Assembly (NCBI RefSeq): GCF_000964545.1
Contig: NZ_BBVD01000002.1
Span: 1 to 64,000, forward strand
Length of the DNA stretch: 64,000 bases
Direction of reading: 5' to 3'
Origin: Comamonas thiooxydans
GTDB lineage: Bacteria > Pseudomonadota > Gammaproteobacteria > Burkholderiales > Burkholderiaceae_C
The position numbers were made by a program, and so were the translations under genes. Each line of letters begins with the position of its first letter. Positions within the stretch are counted from its first letter, which is position 1. This document shows, piece by piece, positions 51,041 through 59,678 of this stretch. Under the pieces are notes generated by a model that was given only the letters and a program-made list of their open reading frames with translations, was not told the DNA's origin and did not search any database.

Positions 51041-51556
51041 ATGAGCAACACCCAGACCTCCTCCGCAGGCCTTGGCCGTATCTGGCCCTGGCTGCTGTGG
51101 GCGCTTGTCATCATCGGCGTGGATCAGATCACCAAGCAGATGATTCTGAGCCACTACCAGTATGGGGACTGGACTCCCATCACCAGCTTCTTCAACATCG
51201 TGCGCGCACACAACACGGGCGCAGCCTTCTCCTTCCTCGCGGGCGGCAGCGGCTGGCAACGCTGGCTGTTCGTGGCCATCGGCGCGATTGCCACCGTGCT
51301 CATCGTCTGGCAGCTGCGCAAACACCCCGGCGAGAAGATGTTCTGCCTGTCGCTGTCCAGCATCCTGGGCGGAGCCATTGGCAATGTGGTGGACCGCCTG
51401 CAGCACGGCTATGTGGTGGACTTTCTGGACTTCTACTGGGGCAGCAGCCATTTCCCGGCCTTCAACGTGGCCGATATGGGCATCACGCTAGGCGCCATAC
51501 TGCTGATCCTGGATGAGTTCTTGCGCGCAAAACGCGCCAAGAACCAGAGCGTGTAA
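51041..51556 (+). CDS. lspA: Lipoprotein signal peptidase (signal peptidase II)
   Basis: LspA cleaves lipoprotein signal peptides in the inner membrane. The 171 residues have four membrane segments and the two catalytic Asp motifs GNVVDRLQHGYVVDFLDF and FNVADMGITLGA. It follows ileS after 117 bases filled with a repeat, the usual neighbour relation. A long GC hairpin follows the stop. Confidence 0.97.
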   Translation: MSNTQTSSAGLGRIWPWLLWALVIIGVDQITKQMILSHYQYGDWTPITSFFNIVRAHNTGAAFSFLAGGSGWQRWLFVAIGAIATVLIVWQLRKHPGEKMFCLSLSSILGGAIGNVVDRLQHGYVVDFLDFYWGSSHFPAFNVADMGITLGAILLILDEFLRAKRAKNQSV

Positions 51557-51585
51557 GCGCCAGCCGCTTTCCATCGGCAAGGCCC

Positions 51586-51620
51586 AAGGCCCGCTGTCTC
51601 TCCAGCAGACAGCGGGCCTT
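51586..51620. terminator. 14-bp hairpin without U-run between lspA and next gene
   Basis: A perfect 14-bp stem (51586-51599 with 51607-51620) sits between the convergent stops of lspA and the small membrane protein gene. No T run follows on either strand, so it is a terminator only by shape and position. Confidence 0.5.
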
Positions 51621-51622
51621 GC

Positions 51623-51991
51623 TCATTCCGCCCCGCTCCGGCCGGATTCGGCCGGCTCATAGGCGGGCTCGGCAGCACCTTCAGGCATATCGTGCTGAAT
51701 ATGGCTGCCCGCAGACAAGGTGATGCAGCCCCGGACCACGGACTGACCCAGCGTGATGTGCGTCAGCAGTTCTTGCTCGGCCATCTGCTGCGCCTGCCGC
51801 TGATCGATCCATGCAATCTGCGCCGGCCCGAGCAGCGTGGAGATGGACAGCAATACCGCCACCACCCATTGCCAGATGCGCAGCGGCGGCCTGGGCTTGC
51901 CGCGCCGCAAATGCCACAGCCCACAGCCGCCGGCTGCCAGCAACATCAAAAGAAAGCTCACTGCAGCAGCACCGGGCACGGCAGGAATCAT
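51623..51991 (-). CDS. Small membrane protein of unknown function
   Basis: A 122-residue protein with two predicted membrane segments (AVSFLLMLLAAGGCGLW and IWQWVVAVLLSISTLLG), then a soluble C-terminal part with an acidic tail. AAGGTGGG stands before ATG 51991, which supports real expression. I do not recognise the family. It is convergent with lspA and divergent from the Na/Pi cotransporter gene. Confidence 0.6.
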   Translation of the reverse strand: MIPAVPGAAAVSFLLMLLAAGGCGLWHLRRGKPRPPLRIWQWVVAVLLSISTLLGPAQIAWIDQRQAQQMAEQELLTHITLGQSVVRGCITLSAGSHIQHDMPEGAAEPAYEPAESGRSGAE

Positions 51992-52203
51992 GAACCCACC
52001 TTTTTAATAGCGTCGAACGCAATGCAGATATACGGGAAACTCGGTCACCTCTGAAATCTCATCCGTAGAAACGATGTTTCGAATAATTCGTTTTTGTTCT
52101 ATTGTGTTCCTTATTCCGCACTTATTTGTGCGTGAAGAGCGAGGCATCCGGGCAGACCGACCTCACTCAGGGGTATATTAGGTCGCTCCTTCGCGGGCAG
52201 AAC

Positions 52204-53868
52204 ATGAAGCATTTATTGAATCTTTTAGCAGCCATTGCCCTGTTGATCTGGGGCTCTCAGATGGTTCGCACCGGCGTTCTGCAGGTCTTCGGCGCAAACC
52301 TGCGCAATATTCTCGCCCGCAGCATGAGCAACCGTTTTTCGGCAGCGCTATCTGGCATGGGCGTCACGGCCCTGGTGCAATCAAGTACGGCCACCTCGCT
52401 GATGACCTCGTCCTTTGTAGGCCAGGGTCTGATCACCCTGCCCTCGGCCCTGGCCGTGATGCGCGGTGCCGATGTCGGAACGGCTCTGATGGCCGTGCTG
52501 TTCTCCACCGACCTTTCCTGGCTGTCGCCGCTGTTCATCTTTGTCGGCGTGGTGCTCTATATCTCGCGCAAGGACTCCAAGCCCGGTCGTATCGGCCGCG
52601 TGCTCATCGGCCTGGGCCTGATGCTGCTGGCCCTGCGCCTAGTGGTGGAAGCCACCGAGCCCCTGCTGCAGGCCCCTGCCGTGCGCACCCTGCTGGCCTC
52701 GGTCAGCAGCGATCTGTTCATGGAATTGCTGCTGGGCGCGGTACTGGCCGTGCTGGCCTACTCCAGCCTGGCCGTGGTGCTGCTGATTGCGGCCATGGCC
52801 AGCTCCGGCGCCATTCCGCTGGATGTGGCTCTGGGCCTGACCCTGGGCGCCAATCTGGGCAGCGGTCTGGTCGCGGCGCTCACCACCGCCAAATCGGCGG
52901 TGGAGGAGCGCCAGGTCACCATAGGCAATCTGCTGTTCAAGATCATGGGCGTGGCCATCGTTGCGCCCTTTATCGGGCTGTGGTCGCAGTACGCCCAGCC
53001 TTATCTGCCCAGCGCCGGCCAGAACGTGGTGATGTTCCATCTGGCGTTCAATGTCTTCAACAGCCTGTGCTTCATCGGCCTGACCCAGCTCGTGGCCCAC
53101 TGGGTGACCGCCTTGCTGCCCAAGCCCGAGGAAGAAAGTGCGGCCAAGCTGCTGCGCCCACGCCACCTGGACCCCTCGGCCCTGTCCACCCCTTCGCTGG
53201 CCATAACCTGTGCCGTGCGCGAGTCACTGCATCAGGCCGACGTGATTGAGTCCATGCTGATCGGCCTGCAAAAAGTGGCTGAAACCGACGATGCCAAGCT
53301 CTCCGAGGAAGTGCGTCACCTGGAAGGCACGGTGGACGATCTGTACTCGGCCATCAAGTACTACATGACCAAGATCTCGCGCGCCGAACTCGACGAACGC
53401 GAAGGTCAGCGCTGGACGGAAATCATCAGCTTCACCATCAATATGGAGCAGATCGGCGACATCATCGAGCGCGTGCTGCTGGATCTGGAAGACAAGAAGA
53501 TCAAGAAGGGCCGCCAGTTCTCGGCTGCCGGAAAACAGGAAATTCACGAGCTGACCCAGCATCTGCTGGACAATCTGCGCCTGGCCATGAGCGTCTTCCT
53601 CAACGGCAATGTGCGCGAGGCGCAAAAGCTGCTTGAGGAAAAAGCGCGCTTTCGCGATCTGGAGCTGGCCTACTCGGCCACCCACCTGGAGCGCCTGTCC
53701 CAGCACACGGTATCGAGCATAGAGACCAGCTCCCTGCATATCGACATGATCAGCGACCTCAAACGCATCAACTCGCTGCTGTGCTCGGTGGCCTACCCGA
53801 TTCTCGAGCAGGCCGGAGCCCTGGCACCCAGCCGGCTCAAGTCCACCGCACTGGAGAACCAGCGCTAG
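52204..53868 (+). CDS. Na/Pi cotransporter family protein with PhoU-like C-terminal domain
   Basis: The 554-residue protein combines an N-terminal NptA/PNaS-type transporter (about 1-310; repeats with VTALVQSSTATSLMTSSFV and LGLTLGANLGSGL) and a C-terminal helical PhoU-like domain (about 340-540, including EEVRHLEGTVDDLYSAIKYY). It is thought to move phosphate with sodium under control of the PhoU domain. ATG 52204 gives the usual start; the open frame upstream is not conserved. It is the second phosphate transporter of the window after Pit. Confidence 0.93.
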   Translation: MKHLLNLLAAIALLIWGSQMVRTGVLQVFGANLRNILARSMSNRFSAALSGMGVTALVQSSTATSLMTSSFVGQGLITLPSALAVMRGADVGTALMAVLFSTDLSWLSPLFIFVGVVLYISRKDSKPGRIGRVLIGLGLMLLALRLVVEATEPLLQAPAVRTLLASVSSDLFMELLLGAVLAVLAYSSLAVVLLIAAMASSGAIPLDVALGLTLGANLGSGLVAALTTAKSAVEERQVTIGNLLFKIMGVAIVAPFIGLWSQYAQPYLPSAGQNVVMFHLAFNVFNSLCFIGLTQLVAHWVTALLPKPEEESAAKLLRPRHLDPSALSTPSLAITCAVRESLHQADVIESMLIGLQKVAETDDAKLSEEVRHLEGTVDDLYSAIKYYMTKISRAELDEREGQRWTEIISFTINMEQIGDIIERVLLDLEDKKIKKGRQFSAAGKQEIHELTQHLLDNLRLAMSVFLNGNVREAQKLLEEKARFRDLELAYSATHLERLSQHTVSSIETSSLHIDMISDLKRINSLLCSVAYPILEQAGALAPSRLKSTALENQR

Positions 53869-53881
53869 CTGCTCTGCCGCC

Positions 53882-54697
53882 CTACCAACCCATGTAGGCG
53901 GCAAGCACCAGGGAGGCCTCGGGGGTGAAACGCCCCTGCAGCATCCAGCCCTGGACCTCGGTCCGCTCCAGCCGCTCGAAACGCTGTACCTCGCCATCCT
54001 GATTCACAGGCTGCAGCGCATCGGGCACCAGGGCCGAAAACCAGTCTATGCGCTCGACCATATAACCCTGTCCCTCTGCTTCGTCGCTGGGTCTGGCGAA
54101 CATCACATTTCCGCCGTGCCGAAGCTCGCCGAGTTCTGCCACATGCAGACCGGCCTCCTCCCAGGTTTCACGCGCCAGCGCCTCGGCCAGACCATCTGCC
54201 GCCGAGACCATGCCGCCCATCAAGGTATCCCACATGCCGGGGTTGTTGGCCTTGTCCTCCGAGCGCTGCTGCACCCAGATCGAGCCATCCGCGCAAACGC
54301 CCACCAGATGCACGGCTCTGGTGGCAATGCCCAGCGGCCGCACAGCACCGCGCTCGACGGTGGCCAGTTGCCGACCATCGGCATTGCAGACCGCCAGTTG
54401 TTCGTTGCGCCAGGCACCGGCAAGACCGGCGCTGCGCATGGCCTGTGCCAGCCGGTTCAGATTGTCCGTCGCCCCGCCCCGGCCTTCCAGGCGCCATTGC
54501 CCGGCCAGCAGCCTCAGCGCTATTCCGTGCGCTGCCAGCAGGTCGGGCCCCAGCTTGCGCGCAAAGTCTTCCTCGATACTGCCGACCTGTTGATCATCGA
54601 TGCACAGCGGCTGGCGCGGGCGCAGAGGCTGCCTGCTGGCCATGGCCTGCTGTGACTGCAGCCATTGCTGCTGGAGCGACGTGGTTTGCTGCTTCAT
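53882..54697 (-). CDS. Nudix hydrolase with DUF4743-like N-terminal domain
   Basis: The 271 residues have an N-terminal half like DUF4743 (ERGAVRPLGIATRAVHLVGV) and a C-terminal Nudix domain with GGMVSAADGLAEALARETWE and EEAGL. The build matches the NUDT20/24 and thiamine-diphosphate-kinase-linked group. The first Glu of the Nudix box appears as Asp (AADGLAEALARE), a conservative change. AGGGAGA precedes ATG 54697. It is convergent with the Na/Pi gene, 13 bases apart. Confidence 0.87.
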   Translation of the reverse strand: MKQQTTSLQQQWLQSQQAMASRQPLRPRQPLCIDDQQVGSIEEDFARKLGPDLLAAHGIALRLLAGQWRLEGRGGATDNLNRLAQAMRSAGLAGAWRNEQLAVCNADGRQLATVERGAVRPLGIATRAVHLVGVCADGSIWVQQRSEDKANNPGMWDTLMGGMVSAADGLAEALARETWEEAGLHVAELGELRHGGNVMFARPSDEAEGQGYMVERIDWFSALVPDALQPVNQDGEVQRFERLERTEVQGWMLQGRFTPEASLVLAAYMGW

Positions 54698-54846
54698 GAA
54701 AAATCTCCCTGGCCTGCATTGTGCTCAGCTTCGCAAAACGGGAAGGCTTGCATCACTATTGATGGTCGCCAGTTTGCCGGCAACAGCCGCTGCCACACCG
54801 CGCTGAAGATCCGGAGGCCAGTTGCCGCGCGTTACAGTGACAACCC

Positions 54847-55746
54847 ATGAATTCCCCCCTGAAACCCACCACGGTCGCCATGCTCAGTCTGGCTCCGGCA
54901 CTGTGGGCCGGCAATGCCATCGTGGGCCGCCTCGCTCACGATCTGATCTCGCCCTTTGCACTCAACTTCCTGCGCTGGTGCATCGCCTTTGTGCTGCTGC
55001 TCCCGCTGGCATGGCGGGTGCTGCGCAAAGACAGTCCGATCTGGCCGCTGTGGCGGCAGTACATGCTGCTGGGGCTGCTGGGCATAGGCTGCTACAACGC
55101 ATTGCTGTACTTGGCACTCAAGACCTCGACCCCGCTGAATGTGACGCTGGTGAGCTCCAGCATGCCGGTGTGGATGCTGGCCATAGGCCGGCTGTGCTGG
55201 GGTATTCGTGTCAGCCGCCGGCAGATGGGCGGAGCCCTGCTGTCCGTGCTGGGCGTGGCGGTGGTAATGTCGCGCGGCGATTGGCAGACGCTGCTTGCTC
55301 TGCGCTTTGTGCCCGGCGACCTGTTCATGGTGCTGGCGACGATTGCCTGGGCCTTCTACACCTGGCTGCTGTCGCGCAGCACCGGCCCCCAGGAAGTGAA
55401 GTCGCACTGGGCCAGCTTTCTGCTCGCACAGATCGTTTTCGGCCTGCTCTGGTCCGGCCTTTTCACGGGCGGCGAAGCCTTGCTGGGCGAGTTCCGCCTA
55501 GTGCCGGGCTGGCCGCTGCTGGGCAGCCTGCTGTTCATCGCCGTGGGCCCGGCCATTCTGGCCTACCGCTTCTGGGGCATGGGCGTGCAGCGCTCCACGC
55601 CCGCCATTGCGGGCTTTTTCGGCAATCTGATTCCGCTGTTCACGGCCCTGCTGTCGATTCCCGTGCTCGGCGAAACCCCGCACCTCTACCACGCGCTTGC
55701 GTTTGCGCTGATCGTGACCGGCATCGTCGTGTCATCCCGCAAATAA
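54847..55746 (+). CDS. EamA-family DMT permease
   Basis: The 299-residue protein has 10 membrane segments in two EamA halves: ALWAGNAIVGRLAHDLISPF in the first and GDLFMVLATIAWAFYTWLL in the second, with the terminal FFGNLIPLFTALLSIPVLGE typical of drug/metabolite exporters. No Shine-Dalgarno stands before ATG 54847. A TACAGT at 54833-54838 could be a -10 for a nearly leaderless transcript. Substrate unknown. Confidence 0.9.
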   Translation: MNSPLKPTTVAMLSLAPALWAGNAIVGRLAHDLISPFALNFLRWCIAFVLLLPLAWRVLRKDSPIWPLWRQYMLLGLLGIGCYNALLYLALKTSTPLNVTLVSSSMPVWMLAIGRLCWGIRVSRRQMGGALLSVLGVAVVMSRGDWQTLLALRFVPGDLFMVLATIAWAFYTWLLSRSTGPQEVKSHWASFLLAQIVFGLLWSGLFTGGEALLGEFRLVPGWPLLGSLLFIAVGPAILAYRFWGMGVQRSTPAIAGFFGNLIPLFTALLSIPVLGETPHLYHALAFALIVTGIVVSSRK

Positions 55747-55761
55747 ACGGCTGCCCACCCA

Positions 55762-55792
55762 GACAAAAGCCCCGCATTGCGGGGCTTTTGTC
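55762..55792. terminator. Bidirectional terminator between EamA and SDR genes
   Basis: A perfect 14-bp stem (55762-55775 with 55779-55792) with an ATT loop and A4/T4 runs lies between convergent genes. Its centre repeats the uraD terminator core at 41623-41643 exactly. Confidence 0.92.
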
Positions 55793-55813
55793 GTTTCAGC
55801 ACTCGATCACGGA

Positions 55814-56611
55814 TCAGTAAGTGCCGGGATACAGGCCGCCGTCGGGCAGGATGTTCTGGCCCGTCATATAGCCGGCCTGGCGGCTGCACAGGAAGGCACA
55901 GATGGCGCCGAACTCTTCGGCCGTGCCAAAGCGCTTGGCGGGGATCTGGGCAGCCTGGGCCTGGCGCACGGCATCCAGGTCCTGACCGGTCTTGTTGGCC
56001 GCCGCCTGATGGGTTGCCACCAGACGGTCGGTGTCGAACTTGCCGGGCAGTATGCTGTTGATGGTCACGCCCTTGGCGGCAATGCCCGAACGCGCCAGAC
56101 CAGCCACAAAGCCCGTCAGACCGCTGCGCGCGCCGTTGGACAGGCCCAGGATGTCGATGGGCGCCTTCACCGCGCTCGAGGTGATGTTGACGATGCGACC
56201 GAAGCCGCGCTCGGCCATGCCGTCCACCGTAGCCTTGATCAGCTCGATGGGGGTCAGCATATTGGCGTCCACCGCCTTGATCCAGGCCTCACGATCCCAG
56301 GTACGGAAATCGCCAGGAGGCGGGCCACCGGCGTTGGTCACGACGATGTCGTAGTCCTTGCCCGGGCCGCCGGCGGCTTCGAACACTGCCGCGCGGCCTT
56401 CTGGCGTGGTGATGTCTGCAGCGACACCGATGACCTTGATCTGAGGAGCAATGGCTTGCAGCTTCTGCACGGCCAGCTGCAATGCCTCGGCGTTTCTGGC
56501 GTTGATGACCAGATTCACTCCCTCTTCGGCCAGAGCCTTGGCGCAGCCAAAACCCAGCCCCTTGCTGGCGCCGCAGACCAGAGCCCAGCGCCCGGCGATA
56601 CCAAAGTCCAT
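55814..56611 (-). CDS. SDR-fold oxidoreductase with degenerate catalytic site
   Basis: The 265 residues show the SDR Rossmann motif GASKGLGFG and VTNAGGPPPG, and the Ser of SSAVKAP. The catalytic Tyr and Lys (YxxxK) are not where expected: the aligned stretch reads SNGAR, so Tyr is Ser and Lys is Arg. Such FabG-like SDR proteins without Tyr occur as a separate subgroup. It cannot be assigned a normal ketoreductase role; binding, or a reaction by another mechanism, is possible. Transcribed alone. Confidence 0.85.
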   Translation of the reverse strand: MDFGIAGRWALVCGASKGLGFGCAKALAEEGVNLVINARNAEALQLAVQKLQAIAPQIKVIGVAADITTPEGRAAVFEAAGGPGKDYDIVVTNAGGPPPGDFRTWDREAWIKAVDANMLTPIELIKATVDGMAERGFGRIVNITSSAVKAPIDILGLSNGARSGLTGFVAGLARSGIAAKGVTINSILPGKFDTDRLVATHQAAANKTGQDLDAVRQAQAAQIPAKRFGTAEEFGAICAFLCSRQAGYMTGQNILPDGGLYPGTY

Positions 56612-56656
56612 GTCAGTGTCCTTTCACACAGTTTCCAAGCCGGACAAACTGCCCGA

Positions 56657-56713
56657 CGCTATCAAAATCAATAACTGCTAGAGCTTTATCAGAAAGCGCT
56701 GGCATCCAATTTC
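56657..56713. repeat. Palindromic repeat between SDR and DUF3422 genes
   Basis: It contains GCTATCAAAATCAATAACTG, then CTAGAGC and GAAAGCGCTGG, an eroded copy of the same dispersed element as at 37053 and 50930, including the AGCGCT and GCTATCAAAA halves. Confidence 0.6.
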
Positions 56714-56717
56714 ATGC

Positions 56718-58025
56718 TCAATGACTGCGACCATGAAACAGCTTGTGGTGCAGCCTGCGCAGCGACCACCAGACGCCCAGTGCCACAACCGGAATGGCCA
56801 CGGCCGCCGTCGACTCGGGCGACCAGGGCCAGCCCAGCTTCTGCCCGCCCTTGGCCAGATAGCTGATCAGGCCGGTGATGTAGTAGGTGATGGCCGCGAC
56901 CGACAGGCCTTCCACCGTGGACTGCAACTTGAGTTGGGTGCCCTGGCGGTCGTTCATCGTGCCCAGCAGTTGCTGGCTGCTTTGCTGCTGCTCGATCTCG
57001 ACGCGCGTGCGCAACAGACTGCTGACACGGGAGACTCGCTCGGACAGCGCATTCTGGCGGCGTGTCGCCCATTCGCAGGTGGCACGCGCAGGTGTAAGTC
57101 GCCGGTCCATGAATTCACGGATGGTCTGAATGCCATCCACCCGCGTCTCCTGAATTTCCTGAATACGCCTGTCCACCAGCTCGAAATAGGCGGAACTGGC
57201 CGAGAAGCGCGAATGCGTGGCCGCATATTCGCTCTCCACCTGCCCGGCCAAGCGGGTCAGTCGGTCCAGCAGCGCCGGTTCGGTGTCGCGGTCGGCAGCG
57301 CGGATGGCATTGGCCAGCTCGGCCAGTTCACGCTCGGCCGTGGCCAGCACGGCTGCTGCCTTGCGTGCGGCTGGCAAACCCAGCAACGCCGCCATGCGAT
57401 AGGTTTCAATCTCCAGCACACGCTGCACCAGACGGCCCAGGCGGCGCGGAGACAGATCGGCGCCCGCAAGCAGCAACATTCGCGAGAAACCATCGGGGTG
57501 AATCGCAAAGTCGGTATAGATGGCCCCCGCACCGCCGGAGACGCGCGAGCCGACCAGAGTATCGGCCTGCAACATGTGACGCATCAGATACTGCGGGTCC
57601 ACATCCTGCTCGTTCAGCGCCCACAAGTGCAGGCTGCTCAGGCACTGCCCTGGCAGGGTTGCCAGCCAGTCGCGCGGAACGGCGTCGATGGCTGTCTCGG
57701 GCTCGCGCACATCGGCCACGCCGGCTTGGGCCATGGGCGTGGTGAAGGTCCAGGCCACGAACTCGGTGTGCTGTTCCCAACGCAGGCGAAACGCGCCCAG
57801 GTCGATCAGCACATGGGTGGTTGCCGCATCGGGCAGAGGACGATGGTGGTTGCGCAGCAGGGCCGCCACATGCTCGCGGCTGGCTTCACGCTGTGCCGCA
57901 TCGGTGAGCATCACGATATGCGTGATGGCCAGAGGGGCCTGCATGATTTCCGCAGGACGGGCATGAATTTCGTTGTGCAGCAAGACCCGCTGAGGGTGCT
58001 GCGCGGGCAATAAAGACAAGGCCAT
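56718..58025 (-). CDS. DUF3422 family protein
   Basis: The 435-residue protein has the DUF3422 signature: LLHNEIHARPAEIMQAP near the start, RLVQRVLEIETYRMAALLGLP in the middle and two membrane segments at the end (TYYITGLISYLAKGG and AVAIPVVALGVWWSL). A long coiled-coil region lies in between. Function unknown; probably anchored in the inner membrane by its C-terminus. It is transcribed alone with respect to its neighbours. Confidence 0.92.
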   Translation of the reverse strand: MALSLLPAQHPQRVLLHNEIHARPAEIMQAPLAITHIVMLTDAAQREASREHVAALLRNHHRPLPDAATTHVLIDLGAFRLRWEQHTEFVAWTFTTPMAQAGVADVREPETAIDAVPRDWLATLPGQCLSSLHLWALNEQDVDPQYLMRHMLQADTLVGSRVSGGAGAIYTDFAIHPDGFSRMLLLAGADLSPRRLGRLVQRVLEIETYRMAALLGLPAARKAAAVLATAERELAELANAIRAADRDTEPALLDRLTRLAGQVESEYAATHSRFSASSAYFELVDRRIQEIQETRVDGIQTIREFMDRRLTPARATCEWATRRQNALSERVSRVSSLLRTRVEIEQQQSSQQLLGTMNDRQGTQLKLQSTVEGLSVAAITYYITGLISYLAKGGQKLGWPWSPESTAAVAIPVVALGVWWSLRRLHHKLFHGRSH

Positions 58026-58095
58026 GCAATCTTTCGAATAACTGCAGCTATTTTGCCGCCCTAATCCATAGTCCCCGAAACAAAGGTCCTCATAT

Positions 58096-58124
58096 AAAAA
58101 AAGCGGCCCCAGAAGGGCCGCTTT
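58096..58124 (-). terminator. Terminator of tctBA
   Basis: On the minus strand a perfect 10-bp stem (58100-58109 with 58115-58124) with a 5-base loop is followed by seven U residues. Confidence 0.92.
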
Positions 58125-58151
58125 AACGATGATCAGCGATCAGGTTGACGA

Positions 58152-59663
58152 TCAGTCTTCCACGAAAGCTTCTTCACGCTTGTTCTTCACTGCAGGCATC
58201 AGCACGATCACCAGCAGCACCACGGCGGCAGCCAGCAGGCAGGCGGAGATGGGACGCGTCACGAACACGGACCAGTCACCACGCGACAGCAGCAGGGCTC
58301 GACGCAGGTTTTCTTCCATCATCGGGCCCAGGATGAAGCCCAGCAGCAGAGGAGCAGGTTCGGTACCCAGCTTGTGGAACACATAGCCGATGAAGCCGAA
58401 GATACCGACCATCCACACGTCCCAGACGTTGTTGTTGGTACCGTACACGCCGATCGCGCAGAACAGCACGATGGACGGGAACAGCCAGCGATAAGGCACG
58501 GTCAGCAGCTTGATCCAGACGCCGATCAGCGGCAGGTTCAAGATGATCAGCATCAGGTTGCCAATCCACATGGAGGCGATCAGACCCCAGAACAGTTCGG
58601 GGTTGCTGGTCATCACCTGAGGACCGGGCTGGATGTTGTGGATAGTCATGGCACCCACCATCAGCGCCATCACGGCGTTGGGAGGAATACCCAGGGTCAG
58701 CAGAGGAATGAACGATGTCTGAGAGCCGGCGTTGTTGGCGGATTCAGGAGCGCACACACCACGGATATTGCCTTGACCGAAAGGAACTTCGCCGGGCTTC
58801 AGCTTGGTCTTCTTTTCGATGGTGTAGGCAGCGAAGGCCGACAGCATGGCACCGCCACCGGGCAAGATACCCAGGGCCGAACCCAGAGCCGTACCGCGCA
58901 GCATGGCTGGCAGCATGCGCTTGAAGTCTTCGCTTGTGGGCAGCAGACCCGTCACCTTGGCAGCGAACACTTCGCGCTCGTCGTCGGGCTTGGACAGGTT
59001 GGCAATGATTTCGCCGTAGCCGAACACACCCATGGCGATCACGACGAAGTCGATGCCGTCGGTCAGTTCAGGAATGTCGAAGCTGTAACGAGCCACACCG
59101 GAGTTCACGTCGGTACCGACCATGCCCAGCAGCAGACCCAGCACGATCATGGCGATCGCCTTGAGCAGCGAACCGGAGGCCAGCACCACGGCACCGATCA
59201 GACCCAGGGTCATCAGCGAGAAGTATTCGGCGGGGCCGAACTTGAAAGCCACTTCGGTCAGGGGTGGAGCGAAGGCAGCCAGGATGACGGTGCCCACGCA
59301 GCCTGCGAAGAAGGAGCCGATACCGGCCGCTGCCAGCGCAGGGCCTGCTCGACCTTTTCGCGCCATCTGGTAGCCGTCGATCACGGTCACCACCGACGAG
59401 GATTCACCTGGCAGGTTCACCAAAATGGCAGTGGTGGAGCCACCGTACTGGGCGCCGTAGTAGATACCGGCCAGCATGATCAGCGCCGCCACGGGAGGCA
59501 GAGCGTAAGTGGCGGGCAGCAGCATGGCGATGGTCGCCACGGGGCCAATGCCGGGCAGCACGCCGATCAGCGTACCGAGCAAACAGCCCACAAAGCAGTA
59601 GATCAGGTTCTGGAACGTGAAAGCCACGCCAAAACCCGTCGACAAGTTCTGAATCAGATCCAT
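58152..59663 (-). CDS. tctA: Tripartite tricarboxylate transporter large permease TctA
   Basis: The 503-residue permease has about 11-12 membrane segments and carries carboxylates with sodium or protons. Family marks: CFVGCLLGTLIGVLPGIGPV near the start, PGESSSVVTVIDGYQMARKG and the C-terminal FILGPMMEENLRRALLLSRG. It is 15 bases behind tctB. The binding protein TctC, needed for transport, is not in the window; Comamonadaceae have many unlinked TctC-like genes. An AGGG-CATA-CCCT palindrome at 60248-60259 upstream of tctB may be an operator. Confidence 0.96.
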   Translation of the reverse strand: MDLIQNLSTGFGVAFTFQNLIYCFVGCLLGTLIGVLPGIGPVATIAMLLPATYALPPVAALIMLAGIYYGAQYGGSTTAILVNLPGESSSVVTVIDGYQMARKGRAGPALAAAGIGSFFAGCVGTVILAAFAPPLTEVAFKFGPAEYFSLMTLGLIGAVVLASGSLLKAIAMIVLGLLLGMVGTDVNSGVARYSFDIPELTDGIDFVVIAMGVFGYGEIIANLSKPDDEREVFAAKVTGLLPTSEDFKRMLPAMLRGTALGSALGILPGGGAMLSAFAAYTIEKKTKLKPGEVPFGQGNIRGVCAPESANNAGSQTSFIPLLTLGIPPNAVMALMVGAMTIHNIQPGPQVMTSNPELFWGLIASMWIGNLMLIILNLPLIGVWIKLLTVPYRWLFPSIVLFCAIGVYGTNNNVWDVWMVGIFGFIGYVFHKLGTEPAPLLLGFILGPMMEENLRRALLLSRGDWSVFVTRPISACLLAAAVVLLVIVLMPAVKNKREEAFVED

Positions 59664-59678
59664 GGACGATGCTCCTGA

